From Pseudomonadota bacterium (GTDB lineage: Bacteria > Pseudomonadota > Gammaproteobacteria > Xanthomonadales > Xanthomonadaceae), in NCBI GenBank assembly GCA_023388955.1, contig JAEWFH010000183.1, forward strand, positions 1 through 22,302: 22,302 nt of DNA. The letters run 5' to 3'. Position 1 is the first letter of the stretch. Each line of letters opens with the position of its first letter. Shown in pieces: positions 8,319 to 16,900 of the stretch. The position numbers were made by a program, and so were the translations under genes. Below the pieces are notes generated by a model. That model saw only the letters and a list, made by a program, of their open reading frames with translations, was not told where the DNA came from and searched no databases.

Positions 8319-9251
8319 ATGCAGCTCGACCCCGCCCTGCACTCGCGTATCGAGAGCCTCCTGAACGACAACCGCGTCGTCCTGTTCATGAAGGGTGAGC
8401 CGCGTGCGCCGCAGTGCGGCTTCTCGGCCAAGGCCGTCGGGGCACTGGGCGCCACCGGCGTCGAGTTCGCCCACGTCAACGTGCTGGAAGACCCGGAAAT
8501 CCGCGAGGGCATCAAGGTCTACGGCCAGTGGCCGACCATCCCGCAGCTGTACATCGGCGGCGAGCTGGTGGGTGGCAGCGACATCATCGAGCAGATGGCC
8601 AACTCCGGCGAGCTGTACACCGTCCTGGGCGTCCCCGCCCCCGACCGCACCCCGCCGCAGATCACCATCGGGACCGAGGCCGCCGAGATGCTGCGCCAGT
8701 CGATCGACAACGCCGGCGAGGGCTACGTGCTGCAGGTCGAGGTCGACCCGCGCTACAACGCCCGCCTGCAGCTGGCCCCGGTGGACGCCTCGGCGATCAC
8801 CAGCGAATCGGCCGGCCTGAAGGTGCAGTTCGACCTGGCCAGTGCCCAGCGCGCCCGCGGCATGTCGATCGACTGGGTCGACGACGAGCGCGGCCGTGGC
8901 CTGGTGATCGAAAACCCCAACGCCCCGCCCAAGGTGAAGGCGATCAAGCCCGCCGAGGCGGCGCAAAAGGTCGCCGCCGGCGAGATGCTGCTGGTGGACG
9001 TGCGTCCGGCGTCCGAGCGCGAGCAGGCCTCGGTCCAGGTCCCGTTCCGCAGCCTGGACAGCGACGGCGGCGCCGCGGCGCTGGAGCAGATGCCCAAGGA
9101 CACCGCGATCGCCTTCCTGTGCCACACCGGCCAGCGCAGCGCCAAGGCCGCCGAGCACTTCCGCGGCCAGGGCTTCACCGGGGTCTACAACGTGACCGGC
9201 GGCATCGACGCTTGGGCGCAGGACGTGGACACCTCGATCCCGCGGTACTGA
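8319..9251 (+). CDS. Monothiol glutaredoxin / A-type-like / rhodanese three-domain fusion
   Basis: 310 residues with three parts. Residues 5-105 are a Grx4-type monothiol glutaredoxin: CGFS at 33-36, WPTIPQLY at 71-78, GGSD at 85-88; stand-alone members bind a [2Fe-2S] cluster with glutathione. Residues about 112-202 align by eye with HesB/IscA A-type carriers (ITIGTEAAEML, GLKVQFD, IENPNAPP) but have no cysteine, so this part cannot ligate a cluster as IscA does. Residues about 205-310 are a rhodanese domain with LLVDVRP and the active loop CHTGQRS (C268), ending in GGIDAWA. The role is inferred to be Fe-S cluster transfer or sulfur/persulfide handling. E. coli GrxD is about 115 residues. 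Its stop directly abuts the DUF924 stop (convergent, no gap). Confidence 0.93.
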   Translation: MQLDPALHSRIESLLNDNRVVLFMKGEPRAPQCGFSAKAVGALGATGVEFAHVNVLEDPEIREGIKVYGQWPTIPQLYIGGELVGGSDIIEQMANSGELYTVLGVPAPDRTPPQITIGTEAAEMLRQSIDNAGEGYVLQVEVDPRYNARLQLAPVDASAITSESAGLKVQFDLASAQRARGMSIDWVDDERGRGLVIENPNAPPKVKAIKPAEAAQKVAAGEMLLVDVRPASEREQASVQVPFRSLDSDGGAAALEQMPKDTAIAFLCHTGQRSAKAAEHFRGQGFTGVYNVTGGIDAWAQDVDTSIPRY

Positions 9252-9800
9252 TCAACCGGTAAAACCGCCCTCCTCCAGCCACGCCTGCTCGACAGGCGTG
9301 GTGGCGCGCCCGAAGAGCGCGTTGCGATGGGGGAAGCGCCCGAAACGCTCGATGATGCCGTGGTGGTGGCGTGCCCACTTCGCCGGATCCGGCCCTTCCA
9401 GCGACTGGTACAGCTCCAGCGAGCGCTGCTGGTCCAGCAACGCCTCGGAGTGCGTGAACGGCAGGTAGTAGAAGCGCCGCAGCGCCGCGTCGGTCTGCAT
9501 GTCATGCCCGTGGCCGATGGCACGCTCGGCCACCGCGCGCGCCAGCGGGTCGGTGGCGTAGGCGTGCGCGCTGCCGCGGAACACGTTGCGGGGGATCTGG
9601 TCCAGCAGCAGCACCAGGGCGAGGCTGCCCTCGGCGTCGTGCTCCCAGTCCGCGAGCTCCGCCCGCGAGGCGGCCAGGTGCGTGGGCAGCAGGCGCACGC
9701 GGCACAGCGCGTCGAACCGCGGCCCGCCGCGGAACCATTTTTCTTCCCCGGCCTGGCGCCAGAAACCAACGACTTCCGAGGCCGTCACGACTTCGCTCAT
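9252..9800 (-). CDS. DUF924 family protein
   Basis: 182 residues from ATG 9800. Family signatures are clear: VGFWRQAGEEKWF (11-23), LVLLLDQIPRNVFRG (62-76) with YATDPLAR following, YYLPFTHSE (111-119), ERFGRFPHRNALFGR (151-165) and the C-terminal EQAWLEEGGF. DUF924 proteins are all-helical, TPR-like and have no established activity. The frame remains open far upstream because of the GC bias, but the family N-terminus MSEVVTASEV fixes the start. It is divergent from the exported amidohydrolase gene. Confidence 0.9.
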   Translation of the reverse strand: MSEVVTASEVVGFWRQAGEEKWFRGGPRFDALCRVRLLPTHLAASRAELADWEHDAEGSLALVLLLDQIPRNVFRGSAHAYATDPLARAVAERAIGHGHDMQTDAALRRFYYLPFTHSEALLDQQRSLELYQSLEGPDPAKWARHHHGIIERFGRFPHRNALFGRATTPVEQAWLEEGGFTG

Positions 9801-9965
9801 GGCGTGTTCCCGATGGTGGACTGGGCCCCAAGGTAGCAGCCGCCCGATGCGGCAAAGGAAAAACCCGCCTTCGTGACATTGGTTGGGTTGGCCCGCACCC
9901 CGAGCCCCGGCTACGGTGGAATATCCGGCACCCTGCCGGTGACTTCGACCTGGGGAAAACGCCAC

Positions 9966-11429
9966 ATGATCCGACCCACCTGCGCCGCGCTCGCGGTCGC
10001 CCTCGGCCTGGCGCTGGGCGCCGGTCCGGCGACCGCCGCGAACACCTCGCCCTTCGCGAACGACCCGTATCCCAGCACCTACCAGCGCATCGCCGCGCCG
10101 CCGGTGCTGATCACCGGTGCCACCGTGCTTGATGGCGCGGGCAACCGCATCGACGGCGCCGATGTGTTGATGGCCGACGGCGTGATCGTGGAACTGGGCC
10201 GCGGCCTGCAGGCCCCCGCCGGCGCCACCCGCGTGGACGGCACCGGCAAGTGGGTGACCCCGGGGCTGATCGACGTCCACTCCCACCTGGGCGTCTATCC
10301 CAGCCCCGGGGTGCGGGCGCACAGCGACGGCAACGAGGCGGTCTCGCCCAACACCGCGCACGTGTGGGCCGAGCATTCGGTCTGGCCGCAGGACCCGGGC
10401 TTCGGCGCGGCGCTGGCCGGCGGCATCACCTCCCTGCAGATCCTGCCCGGCTCGGCCAACCTGTTCGGCGGCCGCGGGGTGACGCTCAAGAACGTGCCGG
10501 GCACCAGCGTGCAGGCGATGAAGTTCCCGGGCGCGCCGTGGGGCCTGAAGATGGCCTGCGGCGAGAACCCGAAGCGCGTGTACGGCCAGAAGGGCGGCCC
10601 GTCCACCCGCATGGGCAACATCGCCGGCCACCGCGCGGCCTTCATCGAGGCCGCCGAGTACCTGGAGAAGCACGGGGGCCGCACCGACCGCGGCGGGTCC
10701 GGAGAGGACGAGCCGCGCCGGCGCTGGTGGCAGTCGTCGGATGACGGTTCCGGCCGCTCCAACGGCAACGGCAACGGAGGCAAGAAGGACCTCAAGATGG
10801 AGACCCTGGCCGCCGCGCTCAACGGCGACATCAAGGTCCACATCCACTGCTACCGCGCCGACGAGATGTCCAACATGATGGCGCTGGCGGACGAGTTCGA
10901 CTTCCAGATCGCCGCCTTCCACCACGGCGTGGAGGCCTACAAGATCGCGGACGAGATGGCCGAGCGCGGCATCTGCGGCGCGCTGTGGGCCGACTGGTGG
11001 GGCTTCAAGATGGAAGCCTTCGACGGCATCCAGGAGAACATCGCCCTGGTCGACCGCCCCGCGAACTCCTGCGCGATCGTGCACAGCGACTCGGCCGAGG
11101 GCATCCAGCGCTTGAACCAGGAGGCGGCCAAGGTGATCGCCCGCGCCGGCCTGGCCGGCATCGACATCACCCCGGAGCACGCGATCCGCTGGATCACCTC
11201 GCATCCGGCGAAATCGATGGGCATCGACGACCAGGTCGGCACCCTGGAGCCGGGCAAGATGGCCGACGTGGTGCTGTGGAGCGGCAACCCCTTCAGCGTC
11301 TACGCCCAGGCCGAGCAGGTCTGGATCGACGGCGCGCGACTGTACGACCGCAACGACCCGGCCCGCCAGCCGGTCCGCGACTTCATGCTTGGACAGCCGG
11401 CCGCGGCCGGCAACGGAGGTGTGCTGTGA
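9966..11429 (+). CDS. Exported amidohydrolase, imidazolonepropionase-related
   Basis: 487 residues. A Sec signal peptide (MIRPTCAALAV, hydrophobic core, GPATAA near 20-25) predicts export. The amidohydrolase-superfamily barrel is intact: VLITGATVLDG (47-57), TPGLIDVHSH with the metal-binding H105xH107, VHIHCY (291-296), FHHGVEAYK (318-326), IVHSDS (371-376), SHPAKSMGI (412-420), and the closing LEPGKMADVVLWSGNPF. These resemble COG1228 enzymes, which hydrolyse cyclic amides or N-terminal/C-terminal peptide bonds. Substrate unknown. An unusual Gly/Ser/Asn/Arg-rich low-complexity stretch occupies about 237-274. The start is chosen for the signal peptide; GGGGA lies about 10 bases upstream. It overlaps the next gene (GTGA). 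Confidence 0.9.
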   Translation: MIRPTCAALAVALGLALGAGPATAANTSPFANDPYPSTYQRIAAPPVLITGATVLDGAGNRIDGADVLMADGVIVELGRGLQAPAGATRVDGTGKWVTPGLIDVHSHLGVYPSPGVRAHSDGNEAVSPNTAHVWAEHSVWPQDPGFGAALAGGITSLQILPGSANLFGGRGVTLKNVPGTSVQAMKFPGAPWGLKMACGENPKRVYGQKGGPSTRMGNIAGHRAAFIEAAEYLEKHGGRTDRGGSGEDEPRRRWWQSSDDGSGRSNGNGNGGKKDLKMETLAAALNGDIKVHIHCYRADEMSNMMALADEFDFQIAAFHHGVEAYKIADEMAERGICGALWADWWGFKMEAFDGIQENIALVDRPANSCAIVHSDSAEGIQRLNQEAAKVIARAGLAGIDITPEHAIRWITSHPAKSMGIDDQVGTLEPGKMADVVLWSGNPFSVYAQAEQVWIDGARLYDRNDPARQPVRDFMLGQPAAAGNGGVL

Positions 11430-12769
11430 GCCGCTTCGGAACCCTCGGCCGCGTCGCGCGCCGCACCCTGCTGGCCACCGGGCTGGCGCTGGCCGCCACC
11501 GGCGCCTTCGCCCAGGACACCGCCACCGGCGGGCCGGCACTGTTGATCCGCAACGCCACCGTCCATACCGCCGGCCCGCAGGGCACCCTGCAGGGCGCCG
11601 ACGTGCTGGTGCGCGGCAACACCATCGCCCAGGTCGGGACCGGCCTGGCCGCGCCCGCCGGCGCCCAGGTGGTCGACGCCGAAGGCCGGCCGTTGTCGCC
11701 GACGCTGTTCGGCGGCATCACCGGCATCGGCATCGAGGAGGTCTCGGGCGAGCAGTCGACGGTGGACAACCGCGTCGGCCTCGGCGGCGAGGGCATGGAC
11801 GTGCGCCCCGAGTTCGACGTCACCCTGGCCTACAACCCGGAGTCGGTACTGGTCCCGGTCACCCGCACCGAAGGCATCGGCTGGACCCTGCTGGGCGCCT
11901 CCAGCGGCCAGGGCGGTTCGATCATCGGCGGCCAGGGCGCGGTCGTGCGCCTGGACGGCAGCCTGGATCCGGCCGGCCCGAAACTGCTGTTCGTCGACCT
12001 GGGTTCGGACGCGGCGCGGCTGAGCGGAAGCTCGCGCGCGGCGCAGTGGATGCTGCTCGACCAGCTGGTCGACGAGGCCCGCGGTCGGATCGCGCCGGAC
12101 TCGCACGCGGCGATGCTGACCCCGGCCGGGCGCAAGGCACTGTCCTCCTTCCTGGACGGCTCCGGCCGCATCGTGGTCAACGTCGACCGCGCCGCCGACA
12201 TCCGCCAGCTGCTGCGCTGGTCCGCCGACAAGGGCGTGGACGTGGCGGTTTCCGGCGGCGCCGAGGCATGGAAGGTGGGCGAACAGCTCGCCGCCGACGA
12301 CGTACCGGTCTTCGTCGACCCGCTGGCCAACCTTCCCGCAGGCTTCGACCAGATCGGCGCCACCCTGGAGAACGCCGCGCGCCTGGCACGGGCCGGGGTG
12401 GAGGTCGGTTTCACCCAGTCCGGCGATGCGTCCCACAACGCGCGCAAGGTGCGCCAGCTGGCCGGCAACGCGGTCGCCAACGGCCTGCCGTGGGAGGACG
12501 GGCTGGCCGCACTGACGTCGGTACCGGCGGAGGCGTTCGGAGTGGAGCGGCTCGGCGCGATCGCACCCGGCAAGCGCGCCGACCTGGTGCTGTGGAGCGG
12601 TGACCCGCTGGACGTGGCCTCGGTGGCGCTGCAGGTGTGGATGGACGGCAACGCCATCCCCATGACCAGCCGCCAGACCGAGCTGCGCGACCGCTACCTG
12701 CATCCGCAGGTGCCGGCGGCCCAGGGTGGCCTGCCGCGGGCCTACCCGACGGCCGACTCCGGGCGCTAG
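11426..12769 (+). CDS. Amidohydrolase-like exported protein lacking metal-binding HxH (pseudoenzyme candidate)
   Basis: 447 residues from GTG 11426, which overlaps the upstream stop and has GGAGGT five bases before it, so translation is probably coupled. The N-terminus (RVARR, then LLATGLALAATGAFAQ) is a signal peptide. The composite beta-sandwich (LLIRNATVHTAG at 39-50, and LGAIAPGKRADLVLWSGDPL near 376-395) and the barrel fold are recognisable. At the place where the partner has TPGLIDVHSH, this protein reads LSPTLFGGITGIGIEE (90-105) with no HxH. The later VHIHCY and HHG motifs are also replaced (IVVNVDR, VAVSGGAEAWK). It therefore should not bind the usual dinuclear metal. Likely role, inferred: non-catalytic subunit of the preceding amidohydrolase. 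Confidence 0.88.
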   Translation: MSRFGTLGRVARRTLLATGLALAATGAFAQDTATGGPALLIRNATVHTAGPQGTLQGADVLVRGNTIAQVGTGLAAPAGAQVVDAEGRPLSPTLFGGITGIGIEEVSGEQSTVDNRVGLGGEGMDVRPEFDVTLAYNPESVLVPVTRTEGIGWTLLGASSGQGGSIIGGQGAVVRLDGSLDPAGPKLLFVDLGSDAARLSGSSRAAQWMLLDQLVDEARGRIAPDSHAAMLTPAGRKALSSFLDGSGRIVVNVDRAADIRQLLRWSADKGVDVAVSGGAEAWKVGEQLAADDVPVFVDPLANLPAGFDQIGATLENAARLARAGVEVGFTQSGDASHNARKVRQLAGNAVANGLPWEDGLAALTSVPAEAFGVERLGAIAPGKRADLVLWSGDPLDVASVALQVWMDGNAIPMTSRQTELRDRYLHPQVPAAQGGLPRAYPTADSGR

Positions 12770-12782
12770 CCACGGGCCACCC

Positions 12783-12810
12783 CGCCACCCCGGCTGCGGC
12801 CGGGGTGGCG
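12783..12810 (+). terminator. Hairpin after the amidohydrolase pair
   Basis: A perfect 12-bp GC-rich stem (12783-12794 with 12799-12810) closed by a four-base loop TGCG lies 13 bases after the stop codon of the second amidohydrolase gene. No T-run follows, so it is either a U-less terminator or an mRNA-stabilising 3' structure. It separates the pair from degV. Confidence 0.6.
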
Positions 12811-12871
12811 TGGATGCGGCCGCCGTACCGCCCTGCCCGGACCAGGCGCCCCCTGCCTCCGGCCGCGCCGT

Positions 12872-12901
12872 TTGCGCGACCGGCGTCACGCCCGTTATAT
12901 G
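12872..12901 (+). promoter_or_regulatory. Possible degV promoter
   Basis: TTGCGC (12872-12877) and the AT-rich TTATATG around 12895-12901 are spaced like -35 and -10 boxes (about 17-18 bases) and lie 35 bases before the degV ATG, after a hairpin. Both boxes are only partial consensus matches. Confidence 0.35.
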
Positions 12902-12935
12902 CTTGCAGCACATTCCAGGCATAGGGGGATAGGCG

Positions 12936-13880
12936 ATGCGGATCGGCATAGTCGTAGACTCGGCGTGCGACCTCCCGCTGGAATTCCTGCAGGCCCACGA
13001 CATCGGGGTGCTGCCGATCACGGTGCGCATCGGCGAGGCGGTCCTGGCCGACCGGCGCGACCCGCAAGTCACGCTTGGGTTCCTGGAGTCCCACGTCGCC
13101 AGTGGCGGCGCGACCGCGGAGACCACGCCCTTCAGCGTGCAACAGATCCGCGAGCTGTTCCTGGACCGGCTGGTGGTTGATTACGACCACGTGTTCTGCC
13201 TGACCATCACCCGTACCCGCAGCCCCATCCACGACAACGCCCAGCAGGCCAGTTTCGCGATCCTCGCCGACTACCGCCCGGCGCGCGAGGCGGCCGGCCA
13301 CACCACGCCATTCGCGCTGCGGGTGATCGATACCCAGACCCTGTTCGCCGGCCAGGGCATCACCGCGGTGGAGGCGGTGCGGCTGCGCGCGGCGGAGGCG
13401 CCGCCGGCGGCGATCCGTACCCGCCTGGAACAGCTGGCACAGAACACCCACGCCTATCTGATCCCGCCCGACCTGCATTACCTGCGCGCCCGCACCCGCG
13501 CCAAGGGGGACCGCAGCGTGGGCCTGCTCAGCGCCACGCTGGGGACGGCGCTGGACATCAAGCCGATCCTGCATGGCTACCGCGGCGAGACCGGACCGGT
13601 CGCCAAGGTGAAGGGCCATGAAGCGGCCGTGGAGAAGCTGTTCGCGTTCGCCGCCGGTCGCGTCCGCGCCGGCCTGATGACGCCGACCCTGTGCCTGAGC
13701 TACGGCGGGCCGCTCGAACACATGCGTGCCCTGCCCGGCTACGACGCCTTGCGCGCAGGCTGCGCCGAGCACGGGGTGGAGGTGTTCGAAAGCATCATGA
13801 GCCTCACCGGCATGGTCAACGTCGGCAAGGGCGCGCTGGCCCTGGGCTTCGCCGCGGAGGGCGAGGTCCCCTTCACCTAG
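12936..13880 (+). CDS. DegV family protein (predicted fatty-acid binding)
   Basis: 314 residues, no signal peptide, so cytosolic. The N-terminal signature IGIVVDSACDLP (3-14) and the layout of two alpha/beta subdomains match DegV, a family whose structures hold a fatty acid; Gram-positive FakB relatives present fatty acids to a kinase. The usual lipid-contact motifs are divergent: the TSQPS-like segment reads TTPFSV (63-68) and the serine/glycine loop reads TRTRSPIHDNAQQAS (91-105), lacking the common LSGTY. No FakA-type kinase is in the window. Start ATG 12936 follows AGGGGGATAGG. No terminator-quality hairpin separates it clearly from the downstream gene, but that gene starts 119 bp later. 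Confidence 0.85.
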   Translation: MRIGIVVDSACDLPLEFLQAHDIGVLPITVRIGEAVLADRRDPQVTLGFLESHVASGGATAETTPFSVQQIRELFLDRLVVDYDHVFCLTITRTRSPIHDNAQQASFAILADYRPAREAAGHTTPFALRVIDTQTLFAGQGITAVEAVRLRAAEAPPAAIRTRLEQLAQNTHAYLIPPDLHYLRARTRAKGDRSVGLLSATLGTALDIKPILHGYRGETGPVAKVKGHEAAVEKLFAFAAGRVRAGLMTPTLCLSYGGPLEHMRALPGYDALRAGCAEHGVEVFESIMSLTGMVNVGKGALALGFAAEGEVPFT

Positions 13881-13999
13881 GCGGCAACGCCGCGGCCGGT
13901 GCGAGGCCGCCAAGTCCGGCAAAGCCGCCGGTACTTCCAGCCAATGCGGGGGGCGGCGGCCACCGGCTAGGCTGCAGTGATCCTTCGTCCGATTCCCGA

Positions 14000-16900
14000 A
14001 TGCCCATGACCCGACGCCTGCTCGTGCTGGCGCTTTCCAGCGCCCTGTCCGCCTCCCTCGCCCTGCCGGTCGCCGCGCAGCAACCCCCGCCACAGCCCGT
14101 CCCGCAGGACGCGGAGGCAAAGGAAGGCGCCGGGCCCGGGCAGGACGAGCTCGAACAGGACCAGCTCGACCCGGTCGCGGTCGACCCGGCCGGGGTACCG
14201 CTCGACAGGGCCTCCGGGCAGGCGAAGCGCAACGGCGAGGCCGACGCGGACAAGTGGGACGTCGACAATCCGCCTGGTCCGTCGAAGACCATCGCCTTCC
14301 AGACCGACGAGGGCACCTGGATGGACGTGGACGTCTCCCCGGACGGCAACGAGGTGGTGTTCTCGCTGCTGGGCGACCTGTACCGGATGCCGATCACCGG
14401 CGGTGTCGCCACCCGCATCACCACCGGCATGGCCTGGGACATCCAGCCGCGCTGGTCGCCCGACGGCCGCCGGATCGCCTTCACTTCCGACCGCGACGGC
14501 GGCAACAACCTGTGGACCATCGCCGCCGACGGCAGCGACCCGGTGCAGGTCAGCGACGAGGACTACCGCCTGCTCAACACCCCGGCGTGGACCCCGGACG
14601 GGCAGTTCGTGATCGGCCGCAAGCACTTTACCTCCCGGCGCTCGCTGGGCGCGGGCGAGCTGTGGATGTACCACGCCGCCGGTGGCAGCAAGGGCCTGCA
14701 GCTGGTGGAGAAGAAGAACGAGCAGCAGGACCTGGGCGAGCCTTCCGTCTCCCCCGACGGCCGTTACGTCTACTTCTCCCAGGACGTCAGCCCGGGGCCG
14801 ACCTTCGAGTACAACCGCAATCCGCACGGCGTCATCTACGCCATCAAGCGGCTGGACCGCCAGACCGGCGCGATCGACACCGTGGTCGCCAGTCCCGGTG
14901 GCGCGGTGCGCCCGGTGCCCTCGCCCGACGGCAAGTCGCTGGCGTTCGTGAAGCGCGTGCGCGAGAAGTCGGTGCTGCACAGCCTTGACCTGGCCAGCGG
15001 CGAAGTCCGCCCGGTCTGGGACGGCCTGGCGCATGACCAGCAGGAAGCCTGGTCGATCTTCGGGCCCTACACCGGCTTTGGCTGGACCCCGGACTCGAAG
15101 TCCGTCGTGGTCTGGGCCCAGGGCAAGCTGTGGCGCGTGGACATGGGCACTGGCGAGGCCAGCCAGATCCCCTTCACCGCGCAGGTCGAGCAGAAGGTCA
15201 TCGAGCCGCTGCGCTTTGCGCGCGACATCGAGGAAGGCCGTTTCGCGCCGAAGATGATCCGCGACGTCGCCACCTCCGCCAACGGCGACACCCTGGTCTT
15301 CCACGCGCTGGGCACGCTGTGGCGCAAGGCGCTGCCCGGCGGCGAGCCGCGCCGGCTGACCGGCAACGAGGGCGTCTACGAGTACGAGCCCAGCTTCAGC
15401 CCGGATGGCCGCCAGCTGCTCTACACCACCTGGAGCGACGAAGGCCTGGGCGCGATCCACGTACGCAGCGCCAGCGGCAGCTCGAAGGGCCGCACGCTGA
15501 CCGGAGAGCCGGGCTTCTACTACCACCCGCGCTTCTCGCCGGATGGCAAGCGCGTGGTCTATTCCCGCTCCGGCGGCAGCAGCCTGACCGGCAGCCTGTG
15601 GTCGTCCGACCGCGGCATCTACGTGATGCCGGCCGGTGGCGGCGAGCCGGTGCGCGTGGCCGACAACGGCCAGTCGCCGCAGTTCAGCGCCGACGGCAGC
15701 CGCGTGCTGTACCTGAGCGGTGGCGGCATGGAGAAGAAGCTCATGTCGGTCGGCCTCAACGGCGAGGATCCGCGCGAGCTGTTCGACCTGAAGTACGTCG
15801 ACTCGGTGCAGGTCAGCCCGGACGGCAAGTGGGTCGCCTTCACCGAGCTGTTCAACGCCTACGTCGCCCCCATGGTGCACACCGGCAAGGCGGTCGAGCT
15901 GAGCCGCGAGACCAAGGCGGTGCCGGTGGCGCGGGTCAGCGCCGACGTGGGCAGCTACCTGCACTGGGCGGCGGACTCGCAGTCACTGCACTGGATGGTC
16001 GGCGACCGCTACCACTCCCGGCGGCTGGACGAGAGCTTCGCCTTCCTCGCCGGTGGCGCCGACATCGCCGAGCCGGTCCATGGCGGCGGCGTGCCGGTCG
16101 GCCTGGCCGTCGAGGTGGATGCGCCGAACGAGGTGGTCGCCTTCACCAACGCCCGCATCATCACCATGCGCGATGCGGAAAACAGCCAAGAGGTGATCGA
16201 GGGCGGCACCATCGTGCTGCGCGGCGACACCATCGCCGCGGTCGGCCCCTCCGGCTCGGTGCAGGTTCCGGCCGGCGCCAACGTCATCGACGCGGCCGGC
16301 AAGACCATCGTGCCGGGCTACATCGACGTGCACGCCCACGCCTCGCACTTCGGCCGCGGCGTGGTGCCGCAGCAGAACTGGGCCTACTACGCCAACCTGG
16401 CCTTTGGCATCACCACCCTGCACGACCCGTCGGCGACCACCGAGTTCGTGTTCTCCGAGGCCGAGCTGCAGAAGGCCGGGAGGATGGTCGGCCCGCGGGT
16501 GTTCTCCACCGGCACCATCCTGTACGGCGCCGACGGCGGCTCGCGCGCGGAGGTCGATTCGCTCGACGATGCCCGCAGCCACCTGCGCCGGATGCAGGCC
16601 AACGGGGCGTTCTCGGTCAAGAGCTACAACCAGCCGCGGCGCAACCAGCGCCAGCAGATCAACACCGCCGCGCGCGAGCTGGGGATGCTGGTGGTCGAGG
16701 AAGGCGGTTCGACCTTCCACCACAACATGACCATGATCCTGGACGGCGCCACCGGCGTGGAGCACAACATCCCGGTCGCCCCGCTGTACAGGGACGTGGT
16801 GGAGCTGTGGTCGCAGACCGACGTGCGCAACACCCCGACCCTGGTGGTGAACTACGGCGGCCTGTCCGGCGAGTACTGGTGGTACGCGCGTGACAACGTA

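Noticed and set aside
9801..11540. Upstream extension of the DUF924 frame into a 762-codon open frame
   Set aside because: The extension is antisense to the exported amidohydrolase; the family N-terminus MSEVVTASEV fixes the start at 9800.
13881..13999. Short GCGGC/GCCGC hairpin after degV as a terminator
   Set aside because: Only five base pairs with a three-base loop and no T-run; indistinguishable from background in such GC-rich DNA.
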